Shown piece by piece: positions 44,041-55,704 of a stretch of 64,000 nt of DNA. The stretch is from Aradus depressus (Eukaryota > Arthropoda > Insecta > Hemiptera > Aradidae): assembly GCA_963662175.1 (NCBI GenBank), contig OY759221.1, positions 35,586,045 to 35,650,044 on the forward strand, given 5' to 3'. The first letter of the stretch is position 1. The number at the start of each line of letters is the position of its first letter. The translations under genes were made by a program, and so were the position numbers. A model generated the notes under the pieces. That model was not told where the DNA came from, ran no database searches, and saw nothing but the letters and a program-made list of their open reading frames with translations.

Positions 44041-44699
44041 AATTTATTATGTTTCAAAAATCTCTATAAAACTAAGTCAACTATTGATTTTTTGAAATTT
44101 TTTTAAAATTCAAGTAATCAAATTAGCCAATCTTAATGGTTTAATTTTTTTTCTATTGACGTCACACTCGAGGCAACAGAAAACAAAAAAGGACTAAAAA
44201 AGAAAACAAAAAAATAAAAATGTATTTGACAGTTATAAAATGATATAGGGGAAAGTCTACTTGGCCAGGTATAGGCTGAGGCAGCATTACTCGACACAAA
44301 AACTGCACACCCTGTGTTGATGTGTTCCAATCGTTACACAGAGGACCCCACTCTCTATATAGAGGGGATGAAGCTACTTTATTTCGTGTGATGGCTCTCC
44401 CAAAGCCACCCTCTACTCTCACCACATACATTTATATATGCAGAATATGGGGTGACAAACATGGACCAGCCGAACAAAATACGAGCAAGAAAATAGCTTA
44501 TAAATTATATACATCTGTGAACATAAATACTCTAGCAGGTTACCCGACTTAATTTTTAATAGGTTAGTAACTTTAAGTCACAAGATTTTGGAAAAAAGTT
44601 GTAATTCTCAAAGATTTTGGGGCCGTGGTCTACTGTCTACTCTCATACTCTACCAGCTAAAGATGGCGGCACCATGTTTTCCTGCCAAATCTTCAATAA

Positions 44700-44900
44700 T
44701 GGGTTTTGAGTTTATCATCCCCTCTGATTCCCTCTTCCCTTCTGCCCAGTCCGCTGAAAATCAATGTGTCGTCTTTATGGACTTTTGAATTTGAAATTTT
44801 GTGTCGATACGTTCATTCCATCAGCAGTTATTAGAGTTTTTTTATGGTAAGCCTCCACCCTAATCCTCCCTTCCCTTTGGTCGATTTGGCTGAAAACAAC
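44700..44900. repeat. Dispersed repeat C
   Basis: ttgtgtcgatacgttcattc and tttggtcgatttggctgaaa are family blocks. Confidence 0.6.
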
Positions 44901-45100
44901 AGGACTTATACCAGCCACTCTTGTGCAGATCACTCTCTCTCACCCTTCCCCCTCTCAAATTCATTTCATAATGGCATTATTAGATATATGAAAGTAAAGT
45001 GTTGGCGTCAGTGCTTTTCATTGTTTCATTTTACAGCGTGTTTCTGAGAGAAGTATCTGTAGAAAAGTGGTTGGTATAAGAAAGTCCTGATATCTAAATC
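44900..45100. mobile_element. MITE-like element, AGGACTTTC family
   Basis: Ends are caggacttatacc and ggtataagaaagtcctg. The interior has ttcatttcataatgg. Confidence 0.65.
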
Positions 45101-45179
45101 GCGTATATTTTATTTTGCTATGCATCAAAATTTGAATATTACATAGAAATCGAGGCAATGTTTAAAAAATATATATTAA

Positions 45180-45335
45180 AATCAGGACGTTTTTTGTCAG
45201 GTATCTCGCAAACAGGGCCACCTGCGAAAAACTTTATTGAATATAAACGGTTTAATTAAGTCATAAATATAAGCCGTATCTTGTAAAATGTACTTAAAAA
45301 CCCGAAGTAAAGTGGTCTCGTTTCGTCCTATTTTG
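45180..45335. repeat. Dispersed repeat B, partial
   Basis: Contains cacctgcgaaaaac and aagtcataaatataagc blocks. Confidence 0.5.
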
Positions 45336-45612
45336 GCCAAAATTTTCTATTTTCTCTCTATAGGAATACACTTTCATCAACTGCGCCTATATAAAAGCAT
45401 GTATATTCAGTGTATGTAACAGGTAGATTCTACTTGTAAAAGTAACAGGTTAGTAGCTGATATTAACAAGAAAGTCCCTACAATGATAGCAGGCAATAAC
45501 CAATACAAGAGGCTCGGGACTGCAGTTAGCTAAGTAACAGGTGTCTGCCTCCTGCCTCCGCTAGAGACGATTCAAGATCTTCTCCAGGTTTTGCCTTTAC
45601 TACTGGGAACAG

Positions 45613-45712
45613 GATAAGATAGGATAGATGTGGTACACAGGGCAAAAAGATAGGATATATGTGGTGTACAGGGCAAAAAGATAGGATAGATGTGGTATAC
45701 AGGGCAAAGAGA
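45613..45712. repeat. Tandem repeat, about 34-bp unit, three copies
   Basis: Units contain gataggatagatgtggtac then acagggcaaa. Confidence 0.88.
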
Positions 45713-45884
45713 TCTTCATGCTCTTGAGATGTTTCTAAATTGTATCCTTAAAATTACGTACTGAAATTTTTTTTTTTTACTTTCTTATACTTAATAGTAC
45801 AAGAAATATTGTTACCGTGAGAAAATCTGAGGGTTTTCAACTGATTTTTGACTGTGCGCGTGTGTGTGTGTATATGATTGGAAA

Positions 45885-46075
45885 CACTCACATATTCATT
45901 TCATAATGATATATCTGGTGGGTATAACAAAGTCACTCAAAATTACACTGACGCCATTGCATTACTTCTATGTACCAGTAATGCCAATATGAAATAAATT
46001 GGAAAGATGAAAGGGGAGAGAAAGAATGATCTGTAAAAGTGTGGTTGGTATAAAAAAAGTTCTGTAATGGCCACA
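45885..46075. mobile_element. MITE-like element, AGGACTTTC family
   Basis: Right terminus gtgtggttggtataaa, then ctgtaatggccacatc. The interior has taccagtaatgcca. Confidence 0.6.
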
Positions 46076-46079
46076 TCTC

Positions 46080-47700
46080 GTACATGCTTCGCAGAGAATC
46101 GTCGAGTGTTAAATACCGTTCCCGTTGTGGTATTCGAATAATTTCAATATTGTCTGTGCGACGAAAGGCAGCCAACCAGTCATAGTGAACTAATGGACAA
46201 ATTCATAGGGCGTAGGCAAAAGTTATGTGAATCATTGAGTCAATTTTTCACCATAATCAAACTGCTTTTTATAACTGCCAGACGGGAGGAGGGACGAGAA
46301 TATGAAGTATTGATAACCCCCTTTTTTTCCTAGATGTTTGATCGATTTACACAAAAACTATCGAAAAATTGATCATTACCAAACTTGTTCCTTATTAAAT
46401 TTCCAGCTAAAAAACTTTTAAGACTTATATAAAAAAAATGTTGTATCGCCCCAAAAATAAAATTTAAATTTCCTTACGATTGTAACGCTTATACTTTTTT
46501 AGATTTTGTGTTCGGATAAAAGGCATCCATGAGAACTGCGTTTTAAATATTACCAATGAATAAATAAAATAGTTCAGCAATCAAGTTTGACTTTCAATAA
46601 TTGTACTCGTAGAATATGACTAGGAAGGTGGAAATGTGTGAACTAACTGTTAAAAATGGGATATCAGGTTGGGTTTGGTGGGGTATCCCGAGGTCCCAGC
46701 GGTATCATCACTAACTACACATCCCATAAAGAGTCCACGGGCCATTACCCTAATGTACCCCCCAACCCACTTTATTTAGGGCCTCCCCTTCCCCTCCCCC
46801 CTTCTTCCAACATTTATTTATTTACTGTTTAGCCAATTTACGAGGTGTACAACCCGACAAGAGGTTTTATACTCAACTTTCTTATATTGAGTTCAACTAA
46901 TATTAGTAAAACGAAAAGTTAAATTAAAAATTTTAAAAACCCCCGAAACAATAATTGTTTAATTTAATATTATTATTATTAGTATAGAATTATTAATAAA
47001 TCTTTAAAAAAAAAATCTTTTAAATAAACAGAAGGAAGGGCTTATTTTTGGAGGGGGGGGGGGGACGGGGGGGGGTTGAAGGACTTAGGGGAGAGGCTTG
47101 GAGGAGGGGCCTGGCCTTATAAACATTTGAGCTCACACTCCAAGTCTCTAGCTGTAATAGAGGCCGAGATCCCTCACAGGCTCTGATGAAACCTGAAGAT
47201 CATGAAAAGGTCATACCCGATTTCCACCAAACATGGCTAAGAACCATCTCGCAATACCAGCTTTTGAAACAAAAAAATTGTTGTTGGTTAATAAATAAAA
47301 ACAAAGAACTTGTAAATTGTTTAATTCTACGAAAATATATAAATAAAGTGTACCATTTTTGGTTTACGACAACTTCAGTACAAAGTTCAAAAGTAACATT
47401 TAAAAAAAGAAAATAGAGGAAAAATCTACATTCGCTAAACATATGAACGATGTGGGTCACATATTCATCGAAGAAATCGGAATAAAGAACTTGCATCTTT
47501 GTAGACAGTTTGAACAGCTGGATATTAATAGAACTAGAAAAGATAGGAATTGTTTAAACGACCAAACTCACTTCAAAATCTCACCCCTCTTAACGCCACT
47601 AAGTTAATATAATAATTTTATATTATTTTAATATATTATTATAATAATATAAATATTATATTATTATTATTATATATTTTGTATTTTCTTTATAAAGAGT
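46080..47700. other. Intergenic; G-rich patch, nothing recognised
   Basis: A partial repeat B block lies at about 46330-46420. A G-rich patch is at 47051-47115. Short frames at 47186-47500 occur on both strands and carry no recognisable domain. Confidence 0.4.
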
Positions 47701-47707
47701 TATACAT

Positions 47708-48863
47708 TAGGGTGGAACGAAAAAATCACCTTTTGATTTTTAATTTGCAATAGCGCGGAAAAGTTGCCTTTTAGTGTAGATAAGATAAATAAAAAATATG
47801 AAAAATATTGGAGTACGTCTTGAGGTGCCGCAAGGACCTTAAAGTTTCATAAAAACACACTTTTTTGGAACTTTTTCAAAGATTTTTGAGTGTCTCGACT
47901 ATGTGATTTTTAATTTGGAATGGCGCAGAAAAGTTGCCTTTTAGTGTAGATATGATAAATAAAAAATATGAAAAATATTGGAGTACGTCTTGAGGTGCCG
48001 CAAGGACCTTAAAGTTTCATAAAAACACACTTTTTTGGAACTTTTTCAAAGATTTTTGAGTGTCTCGACTATGTGATTTTTAACTTGGAATGGCGCAGAA
48101 AAGTTGCCTTTTAGTGTGGATAAGATAAATTAAAAATATGAAAAATATTGGAGTACGTCTTGAGGTGCCGCAAGGACCTTAAATTTTCATAAAAACACAC
48201 TTTTTTGGAACTTTTTCAAAGATTTTTGAGTGTCTCGACTATGTGATTTTTAATTTGGAATGGCGCAGAGAAGTTGCCTTTTAGTGTAGATATGATAAAT
48301 AAAAAATATGAAAAATATTGGAGTACGTCTTGAGGTGCCGCAAGGACCTTAAAGTTTCATAAAAACACACTTTTTTGGAACTTTTTCAAAGATTTTTGAG
48401 TGTCTCGACTATGTGATTTTTAACTTGGAATGGCGCAGAAAAGTTGCCTTTTAGTGTGGATAAGATAAATAAAAAATATGAAAAATATTGGAGTTGTAAC
48501 ATTTGTAATCATTAAGGATACACAAGTAAGAAATACAAAGTTTGACATTACAAAATATTTTTTTTTTAAATTATATTTTATAATTAATAATTTTTTCCAA
48601 TTCTAATGCTTATTCTATTACTATGTATTTAAAACCATCTTAAAAAGAAGAGTAGTACGAGAAATTCATAAAAAATAATTTATCAAAGTTTAAAATTTTT
48701 CAATTTTTTTACAAACTTTAAGCTCTTTGCGGCACCTCAAGATGTTGTACATTTCAACCAAATGTTTTTAAATTCTTTTTGAAGTAAAAAGGCAACTTTT
48801 CTCCACTATTACCAAACTAATAACTAAAAAAAAATTTAAAAGGCCATTTTCGTTCAACCCTTA
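47708..48863. mobile_element. Inverted-repeat element with an internal 170-bp satellite
   Basis: The left end tagggtggaacgaaaa and the right end (reverse complement taagggttgaacgaaaa) form terminal inverted repeats that extend into the aaaagttgccttttag and cttgaggtgccgcaa blocks. Between them, a 170-bp unit is repeated in tandem. Non-coding. No clear target duplication. Confidence 0.7.
47716..48496. repeat. 170-bp satellite, about 4.6 copies, with 340-bp higher-order pattern
   Basis: The marker ttagtgt recurs at 47771, 47941, 48111, 48281 and 48451, an exact 170-bp step. Copies 2 and 4 share tagatatg and taatttgg, while copies 3 and 5 share tggataag and taacttgg. Confidence 0.9.
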
Positions 48864-49159
48864 CATACATATTTTATTTTCTTCTCGTACTTTGATATAG
48901 ATGATGTCATATAGCTCTTATTTCTTATACATACTGTGTTCTCTACGATAAACGCCATTCTTTTTTTTAGTTCAAATTTATTATTATTATATTTTCTTGA
49001 TTTTATTATTGTATTTTATTTATTCTATAATAATATTAACAACTAGGATATTTCGGGATGTTCTTACATCACAATATGGGAAATATAGAAAAGAGAAAGA
49101 AAACAAAATAACAATAACCAATATTTAAAAAATATAAATGAATAAATAGGTTTATAGAC

Positions 49160-49380
49160 AATAAAAATCTATCATTGACTTACAAAGGTGGTTGTTAATC
49201 CTCGTATTAAACTTTGTTGATACATTCAATATATTGATGGTTATTGGGGTCTTTGCGTTGAGCCCCCCTTCCTTTCGGCACCAGCTGAAAATTAGTAGCT
49301 GTTATCCTTATGGGATTTTGAATCGATACATTCATTCTACCGGGAGTTATCGTGTTCAACACATCATTTTTTGACGTGAA
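49160..49380. repeat. Dispersed repeat C
   Basis: tttgttgatacattcaatat, ttattggggtc and cgatacattcattctaccgg mark the copy. Confidence 0.55.
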
Positions 49381-49745
49381 AACGTCTATTCGTTCGTTAA
49401 GCACACTGATAGCCTGTCAAACTTTCTTGTATTACAAAATACCGTCAGATTTCAATCGATAATAACTACGAGACTAATAATGCAATAACAACGGTTGAGG
49501 TCACAATGGATAGAGCATGTCTGTATGTGTTTGTTTTACATGTGACGTTATCGGGCTAGTGTGGGCGCCGGCGGATGATTGTTGCGAATTAGCGTTGTGC
49601 AAAATTAGAAATTAGTGTAGCGTGATAACGCGTTTAGATAGGACGTTGATTCGGCACTACTAGGACTCAAAGTGAAACAATAAAAGTATTCACAGAAATA
49701 TATGCAAAAATCGGTATTAATTTGAAAATTACAAAAAAATTAAAG

Positions 49746-49883
49746 ATGTCTCATATGATTCGTAAATATGCGCGGAATTATAGAAAACGCAAATCAGAGG
49801 AAAGTTCGGATCAAAAGGAATTTAAAAAACCTAAAAAGTCTAGTGCCAAGCAAATGCAAGAGCTATGGCAGAAAAGAAAATGA
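49746..49883 (+). CDS. Small basic open frame, 45 codons, unknown
   Basis: Starts MSHMIRKYARNYRKRKSEES and ends MQELWQKRK, with about a third Lys/Arg. It is followed directly by dispersed repeat sequence. It could be the first exon or truncated start of a transposon gene. I recognise no family. Confidence 0.2.
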   Translation: MSHMIRKYARNYRKRKSEESSDQKEFKKPKKSSAKQMQELWQKRK

Positions 49884-50340
49884 AAGATGATTTTATCCCG
49901 ACGTTTTCACGGAAAATCTACGGCGTGGACCTTGACTACACCTTAATGTTTTTTTTTTTTCATTTTTGGAATGAGGGGAACAGGATACATAAAATTCCGT
50001 TAAAAACTCAGCATCAAATTTCTGAGCGATTACATAACTTCCCCTATACTTCGTTCTCTCCTTAGGTATCCGAGGGTTAAAGTATGAGACCTAATTAGTA
50101 GCCCTATAAGAAAATAGGAACCTACTTCCAAGAAAGGGCTGTATTTGAAAAGTAGGTGCCCTCAAGAATTTTTAATTAACTTGGCTTAGGGTTGTAAAAT
50201 AAAACACAGGGTGCAACAGCATAGAGAAATAATTAGTTTCTTTAGACTGGGCTCAAATTAAATGCTTCTCTTCATAATCGTACTGCAGCCAAATTACTTA
50301 GGTCATAATTTTTTGAATTTTGTGGGACGTTGCTCGTTTT

Positions 50341-50378
50341 TTAGGGTTCCATTCTCATAGTCTACGGAACCCTATGAC
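50341..50378. repeat. Short hairpin tagggttcc...ggaacccta
   Basis: An inverted repeat of tagggttcc with ggaaccctat, a pattern seen at the ends of some insect short repeats. Confidence 0.5.
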
Positions 50379-50813
50379 GAGTGTCTGTCTTCCCAGAACG
50401 AAAGATGTACTACCGAAACATTGTACACAATAATAAACCTTTATTATTACGGTAATATTACCTTACTTTATATATGTACATATACCAGAAAAAAAAATAC
50501 GTATACATGTTGAGTAGCCTGTTCTCTTTGTGGATAATCTATGGCTGGATATTCTTTTATACGATTTCAAAACATATATTTATTATTTTTTAGGCAATTT
50601 CATTATAAAATACATTTTAAATTGAGTATCGGAAGTCTATTTTTTAAAATTTTATTTTTTTTTATAGTTTTCTAGAAAATATATTATGTTTTAATATAAC
50701 TTTTTAAATATTCTTGTATCTGTTCATTAGTTATTTGCTTATACTGGGTACATTTCGCATTTATATATTTCTCATTTCATCACCCTTGGGTGATTGATAT
50801 TATAGACCTAGCG

Positions 50814-50945
50814 GTGGGCGTCGGTAGCTCAGAGGTAGCAAAGATCGTCAGTTCGCAATCCTGCCTTTTTTTTTTTGTCTGCGAGGTAAAAAAAAACTTG
50901 AGCACGCCGTCCTTTGGCGATGATCCCAGGTACTTGTTAAGATCC
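50814..50945 (+). mobile_element. tRNA-headed SINE, 5' part
   Basis: cggtagctcagaggtag (A box) and cagttcgcaatcc (decayed B box) precede cttgagcacgccgtcctttg. The 3' half is missing. Confidence 0.75.
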
Positions 50946-51699
50946 TATAATTATTTATTTTTATTGTTATTCTTTATTTTATTTTATTTTGTTTGTCGGT
51001 TCGCCAAGATTACCAACAGTTTTGAAAAACTAAGATGAGATGAGGTTGCAAAATACTTTTAAAAAAATTTACTTCATGATGATTTGAATAAAGTGGCATT
51101 GGCTTCGGATTTTTTCAATATTCTACTGACTCTACGTTAAACTTGAAACACGTTTTCACTTCTTTCTTTATTTTAGGATCGTTTCATATAATAAAAATTG
51201 AACTGACACAAAGTTCTACAAAACTCACATTTCAAACAGTTGGGACTTCCTCCAACATGTCCACCCTCCTCGAAGAAGACTGGGCAAGACGATCCTCCCT
51301 CTAAGAAGGTGACTCAAGAAGTTAGCTGGGTGCGTCTCTAGCTCTCCACATCCATTTCAGGTGAACCACCCCCTTCCTTACGTGGTATTGCTGCTGACGT
51401 CATCGTTCTTCTCCCTTTTGATTCCAAGACCCTGACCCCCCACCTTTTACACTTCCATCTGCATTGTCATTTTACTTATATATATATATTTTTTTAAAAT
51501 TATTATTATTTTTTTTTATTTGGTATATTTACAATCAGTTATAATATAACTATAAGTAAATTTGATAAAAGTGAGTATAAAAATAAAAAAAATAAAAAAA
51601 AATAAATAAATAAAAAATTACAGAAAAAAAATTTAAAATAATAAATAATAAATAAAAATAATAATAATAAATACAATGGCAATATACACAAATTAGGAT

Positions 51700-52170
51700 A
51701 AAATATGTACAAAATAATAATAATAATACAATAGCTTTCAACTCGAGACCCCTCGAAACACCCCGATTATCTGCCATCCCAATTCCTCCAACTTAATGGA
51801 GGCAGGGGAGGCCACAGGGGGCTGAGTGATCCCCCCACCATCTTGTTCTACGCTGGAGGTAGATCAAGAAGGAAAGAAGAGCTGAAATTACTAGTTCATG
51901 AGGGGAGAAGCTGGTCACTACCAGCACTCCCAGTTATATATGCTATCTTAACCTAGCAGGTCTCTCGGCCAGCACTGCCTCAGCCTTCTAGGAGGATTAT
52001 CTGGGTGGGAGCGGGAGGACAAGTGTCGAGCGACGGGATTGACATGGAAGGAAAGGTTAGAATGGAATTTGGAGAAGCGGGACTTGATGAGGTCAATAAC
52101 AAAAGGAATTTTAAGGTCATTATGGAGGATAAGGTTGGACACATAGAAGGGTGCATCGACAACTTATATA
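51700..52170 (-). pseudogene. Jockey-type LINE ORF2 C-terminus and 3' UTR
   Basis: The frame reads SNLILHNDLKIPFVIDLIKS, then PVARHLSSRSHP and ends RLRQCWPRDLLG. This matches the N-x-x-L-H-x-DL-x-IP and RLxxxxPxDL blocks at the end of Jockey ORF2. Same family as 28.8-29.0 kb. 5'-truncated. Confidence 0.72.
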
Positions 52171-52224
52171 TTAATAACATTTAATGTCCATATATTTTGG
52201 ATATTACAATCCCTATTCTAGGTA

Positions 52225-52360
52225 ACTAAACGGGGGGAGGTAAAACTTAGGACTCCCATAGTAGAGTCAGACTCATGACTTCCAGAGTGCCGAAAGAGTA
52301 CTTTAGTAGTAGGCGATATGAGTAGATAAAAGCCTGGACATAAGTCAAAAAAAATAACTA
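52225..52360 (+). mobile_element. tRNA-headed SINE, 3' part
   Basis: Matches from actcccatagtagagtcag to aataacta, with several changes. Confidence 0.7.
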
Positions 52361-52479
52361 TGGAACTAGCGAAAAATGTATTATTTCTTTCTTATATCAA
52401 ATAATTTTTTACAGATCACTTTCCCTCCCTCTCTTCCCCCAAAAATGTTTTAAGAGTAGTGAAGACTCGTCCCACAACA

Positions 52480-52695
52480 TTCTTACTATGTCATTTAACA
52501 TGCTTTACAAGCATGAGTTATGGGTGTTTCATATTTGTTTCATTAGACTCCACACTATACGGGTGGAATGTGCCACTGATGATAACGCTGTGATCTGATT
52601 GGAAATAAAACAGTGGGAAGACAATGTCTTTTATTTTTATGACCAGAAATCTCGTCCCACAACATCCTTACTCTAACATATATTTATGTTCACTT
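52480..52695 (+). mobile_element. Penelope-like terminus, family 1, decayed
   Basis: ctcgtcccacaacat occurs twice, at about 52490 and 52650. CTGATGA at 52576-52582 is followed by a damaged stem II. aaaacagtgggaagacaatg follows. Confidence 0.6.
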
Positions 52696-52960
52696 TTCGA
52701 ACTCGCTTACTTATCGTTCTCACCTATTACAAGCATGAAGGATTGAGAAAGAAATGCTCTCACATTGTTCTACTGAAACAAAAATACTCCTCTTGATATA
52801 GAACCGCAGATCTCTGTTTTAATGAAAAGAATGACAAATGATCAACACATATGAAAATAAATCACTGACGGGAAGGGGATCATCAATTCGATCTGTCGAA
52901 AATATCCGGGATCTGAGGGGGTCTTCTATTATATATGTTCTAGTCTGGAATTTCTAAACG

Positions 52961-53182
52961 CTATCTTTGATCTAACCCTGGGGTTACACGAGCGAATAAA
53001 GGGGTGTTGTAACACAGACCAACGTTCTCTTGTTGCGAGAACCGCCAACGTTCATCACAGCGTCCGCACTGATAAGGCTTCTTTGAATCCGATTTTTGGT
53101 GCATTGAACGCATTTGGAAAAGTGTATGTAAATTTATTCTGTATGTGATGATATCTCCAGGAGTCTCTCTCTGTTCACGCAT
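52961..53182 (-). pseudogene. Zinc-finger-like fragment
   Basis: HQKSDSKKPYQCGRCDER resembles the linker and first half of a C2H2 finger, but the second His pair is absent. It could be a relic of a host zinc-finger gene or chance. Confidence 0.25.
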
Positions 53183-53569
53183 ACATACTTGCTGTTGAGC
53201 AAATGTCTAGTTCCCCTTCGAAGGGCTGTCCATGTCCGTACGTTGTGTTGTTCTGCATGTTGCCTCCTACCGTTGGTCCGTATCCTGTTCCTATTCGTCC
53301 TTCTTTTTTGCCTTTCCTTATCCTTATCCTAACTTGACTTATCCAATATTCCACCTGTCTCAGCTCATCATACTTGCATTTGCCTAGCCTACCTCCCATT
53401 CCAGACAGCTCTTCTAACCAAATTCAATTTACCTCTGATGATATTTCTGACATTTTTCTTAAAATATATCTTTCTTTCGCCCTCCGTTCCATTTTTACCC
53501 TCCGGTTGGGTAACCATGATGGCTGTGGTAGCTTCCAATACTTTTCAATGCTAATTCCTATTTTTACGT

Positions 53570-53830
53570 ATAAACAAAATATAACTTTGTTCTTGCGCAC
53601 TCTATGTGTGTCTGTGAATATGATAACTCCTGACAGAATGAATTTATCGACATGAAAATTTATATATCGATTTTAAGTAACATTGGCCAAAGAAAGGAGG
53701 AATTAGGGGACCGGTTTAACACAAAAACCTCAATAACTGCCGAAGTATAGTTTTTACCAAAACGAAAATTCAGCCGAAGGGAAATAGGATATCAAAAAAG
53801 GGGGCTCAACTCAGAAACCCAAATAATAAT
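53570..53830. repeat. Dispersed repeat C, two units
   Basis: gtgaatatgataactcctga and acctcaataactgccgaagt mark two successive units. Confidence 0.55.
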
Positions 53831-54004
53831 CATAATATTTATTTCCGTTAAACCGGACTGGATATGTATTTCAATTTTCTACATCTAAATAGCTTATAAA
53901 TTATGGACATCAACCGATATTAATCTTAGAATACAAACTCAGTTAAGATGAATATTAGTAATACTATTTTTCTTAACTAAATAAATAATGGATGAGTTTG
54001 TTAC

Positions 54005-54140
54005 TGTGAATCATACCCTGGATTTAACTGCTAGGTCATATCGGCTACTACCTGAGTGCTCTCTAGTCGCTCTGGTGGACATCTACCCGACACTGCGTGA
54101 TTCCTAAACTTTGCTTACGTTTAGTTTATCTTTCGTACGT
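54005..54140 (-). mobile_element. tRNA-headed SINE, 3' part, diverged
   Basis: Reverse complement of the 3' half: tatcggctactacctgagtg and gctctggtggacat. Confidence 0.7.
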
Positions 54141-54154
54141 TTAGTTTATCTTTT

Positions 54155-54650
54155 TTTTTTATGTTGGATGTTTTTGCTGAACCGTGTAACAGTTCCTCTT
54201 TTATATCCTGTCTAATTTTGATAGTCTATTTAAAAGTCCGTAGAGTATTTTGCGTCGACGGTTCAGCGTGAGAGTTCCATGTCAGTCTTCATTCTAGTGT
54301 TAATCCTAGGTATCAGTATTAGTTTGACGGAGGGGCTTTCGTAGATAAAAACGGCGAGGCAGGGCTTTTCGTCGAAGATTTACACATTTGCTGTGATTTA
54401 TCTCTATTAAGTTTTATTTTCCATGTGTTGCACCAGTTTTCTATTTGTTTGAGATGGTGTTGTAGTGCAAATAAGGCGTGTATGTGAAGTTCAACAGCAG
54501 CTTAGATGTGCCATTGTGTGGATGGAGGTGGGCATGTCAGATGTGTATATTGTATATAATAAAGGAACTAAGACAGAACCCTGCGGTACACTCTTACCGA
54601 GGAGATAGCAGAGCCCTGACGGATGGCGAAGTATCTGTTTGTTAGATGTG
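54155..54650 (-). pseudogene. Jockey-type LINE reverse-transcriptase fragment
   Basis: The minus strand reads VPQGSVLVPLLYTIYTSDMP (reverse-transcriptase motif), then a NWCNTWKIKLN-like thumb region shared with the 56.9 kb copy. Several frameshifts. The YADD box is deleted or decayed. Confidence 0.65.
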
Positions 54651-54679
54651 AATTAGGTAATATATTAGGTAAGCAAAGA

Positions 54680-54790
54680 ATGAGGGGTTTCAGGGGGGTT
54701 AAATTCAAAAACCCTAATAACTGCCAATGTAATGAATTTATCGACACAAAATTTAATATGAGAATTTAGGAGCCCCTATGTAAGTCCAAC
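54680..54790. repeat. Dispersed repeat C
   Basis: aaccctaataactgccaatg and aatttaatatgagaatttag blocks. Confidence 0.6.
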
Positions 54791-55389
54791 AGTTGAATAT
54801 TGGCTCAAACAGAGCGAAACATTTTTTGATTAATTCCTTCTGGGAAAGTACATTGCCGGAGATTTACGGACGACAATTTTTCAGAACAATTTCTGGCAAC
54901 TTAAACATATTGATGAAACTTTTAGGGGTCTCTGGGAAAAGTTTGGAAACTTTTGTACACCAAGTAAAAATGTTCGAAATATGAGCTAAGCAGAGTTCAA
55001 CAAGTTGAGGATGGAAGATAGACACCGAGGGAGCCATATTAGCTTTTGATGATGTTTCTTATGGTAGCCACTTGGCGGTTCTCCAATACTCCAGTCCAGT
55101 TGACATCTCCAAGCTACCGCCCTTGTTAACTACGGCATGTCATTTCTATCTAATAACTTCCTTTATATAACGAGACCATCTCTTAAACCCACCATATCCC
55201 TCCCTTAAACTAATTGAGAAAATATTTCATCAAACATGGGCAGTTTCGTTAAAAACTAAACTTCTAAAAACTAAATTTCTAAACCTCTTCTAAACTAAAC
55301 TTCCTTCACTTTCCTGTCTATACGTATTTATGTACTCGGTCACAAATTATCTTATTTTCCATTCTGATTTCAAAAATTAAAAAAAAACG

Positions 55390-55439
55390 TTTTGGGTGAA
55401 TCACCAGCATTCTACTTTCCCAGAACGAATTAATCAATT
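55390..55439. repeat. Left half of the host repeat interrupted by hairpin insertions
   Basis: Matches 22805-22860 up to cccagaacgaattaatcaat, then is cut by the 55.44 kb insertion. It resumes at about 56025. Confidence 0.7.
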
Positions 55440-55484
55440 AATAATAGAAATAAAAGACGTTGTCTTCCCACTGTTTTATTTTAT

Positions 55485-55526
55485 ACCAGAACCGGTTTTC
55501 GACGCAACAGCGTCATCATCAGTGGT
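55485..55526 (-). ncRNA. Hammerhead-like motif, family 1, left arm
   Basis: Exact mirror of 55569-55610, including core, stem II and the aaccggtt palindrome. Confidence 0.6.
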
Positions 55527-55568
55527 TCATCCACCCACACAGCACAGCGGTGCTGTGTGGGTGGATGA

Positions 55569-55610
55569 ACCACTGATGATGACGCTGTTGCGTCGAAAAC
55601 CGGTTCTGGT
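55569..55610 (+). ncRNA. Hammerhead-like motif, family 1, right arm
   Basis: ACCA (55569-55572), core CTGATGA (55573-55579), extra T, then GACGC-TGTT-GCGTC and GAA. The palindrome AACCGGTT (55598-55605), C at 55606 as the predicted cleavage nucleotide, and TGGT (55607-55610) pairing with ACCA complete it. Confidence 0.62.
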
Positions 55611-55704
55611 ATAAAATAAAACAGTGGGAAGACAACGTCTTTTATTTCTATTAGAAATCTCGTCCCCCAACATCTTACTATCACATATGAATTAATCAAT
55701 TACC

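Larger units (their letters stand above)
55440..55688 (+). mobile_element. Hairpin ribozyme insertion, family 1
   Basis: Arms 55442-55545 and 55550-55653 are 104 bp each around a 4-base loop and look perfectly complementary. A one-sided tail at 55654-55688 has the family 3' end (gaaatctcgtccccc). The 14-bp target duplication gaattaatcaatta is at 55426-55439 and 55689-55702. Two hammerhead-like motifs face each other. Identical short frames on the two strands are an effect of the palindrome. Confidence 0.85.

Noticed and set aside
55396..55699. Two overlapping frames on opposite strands with almost the same protein
   Set aside because: A direct consequence of the perfect palindrome of the hairpin insertion, not a gene pair.
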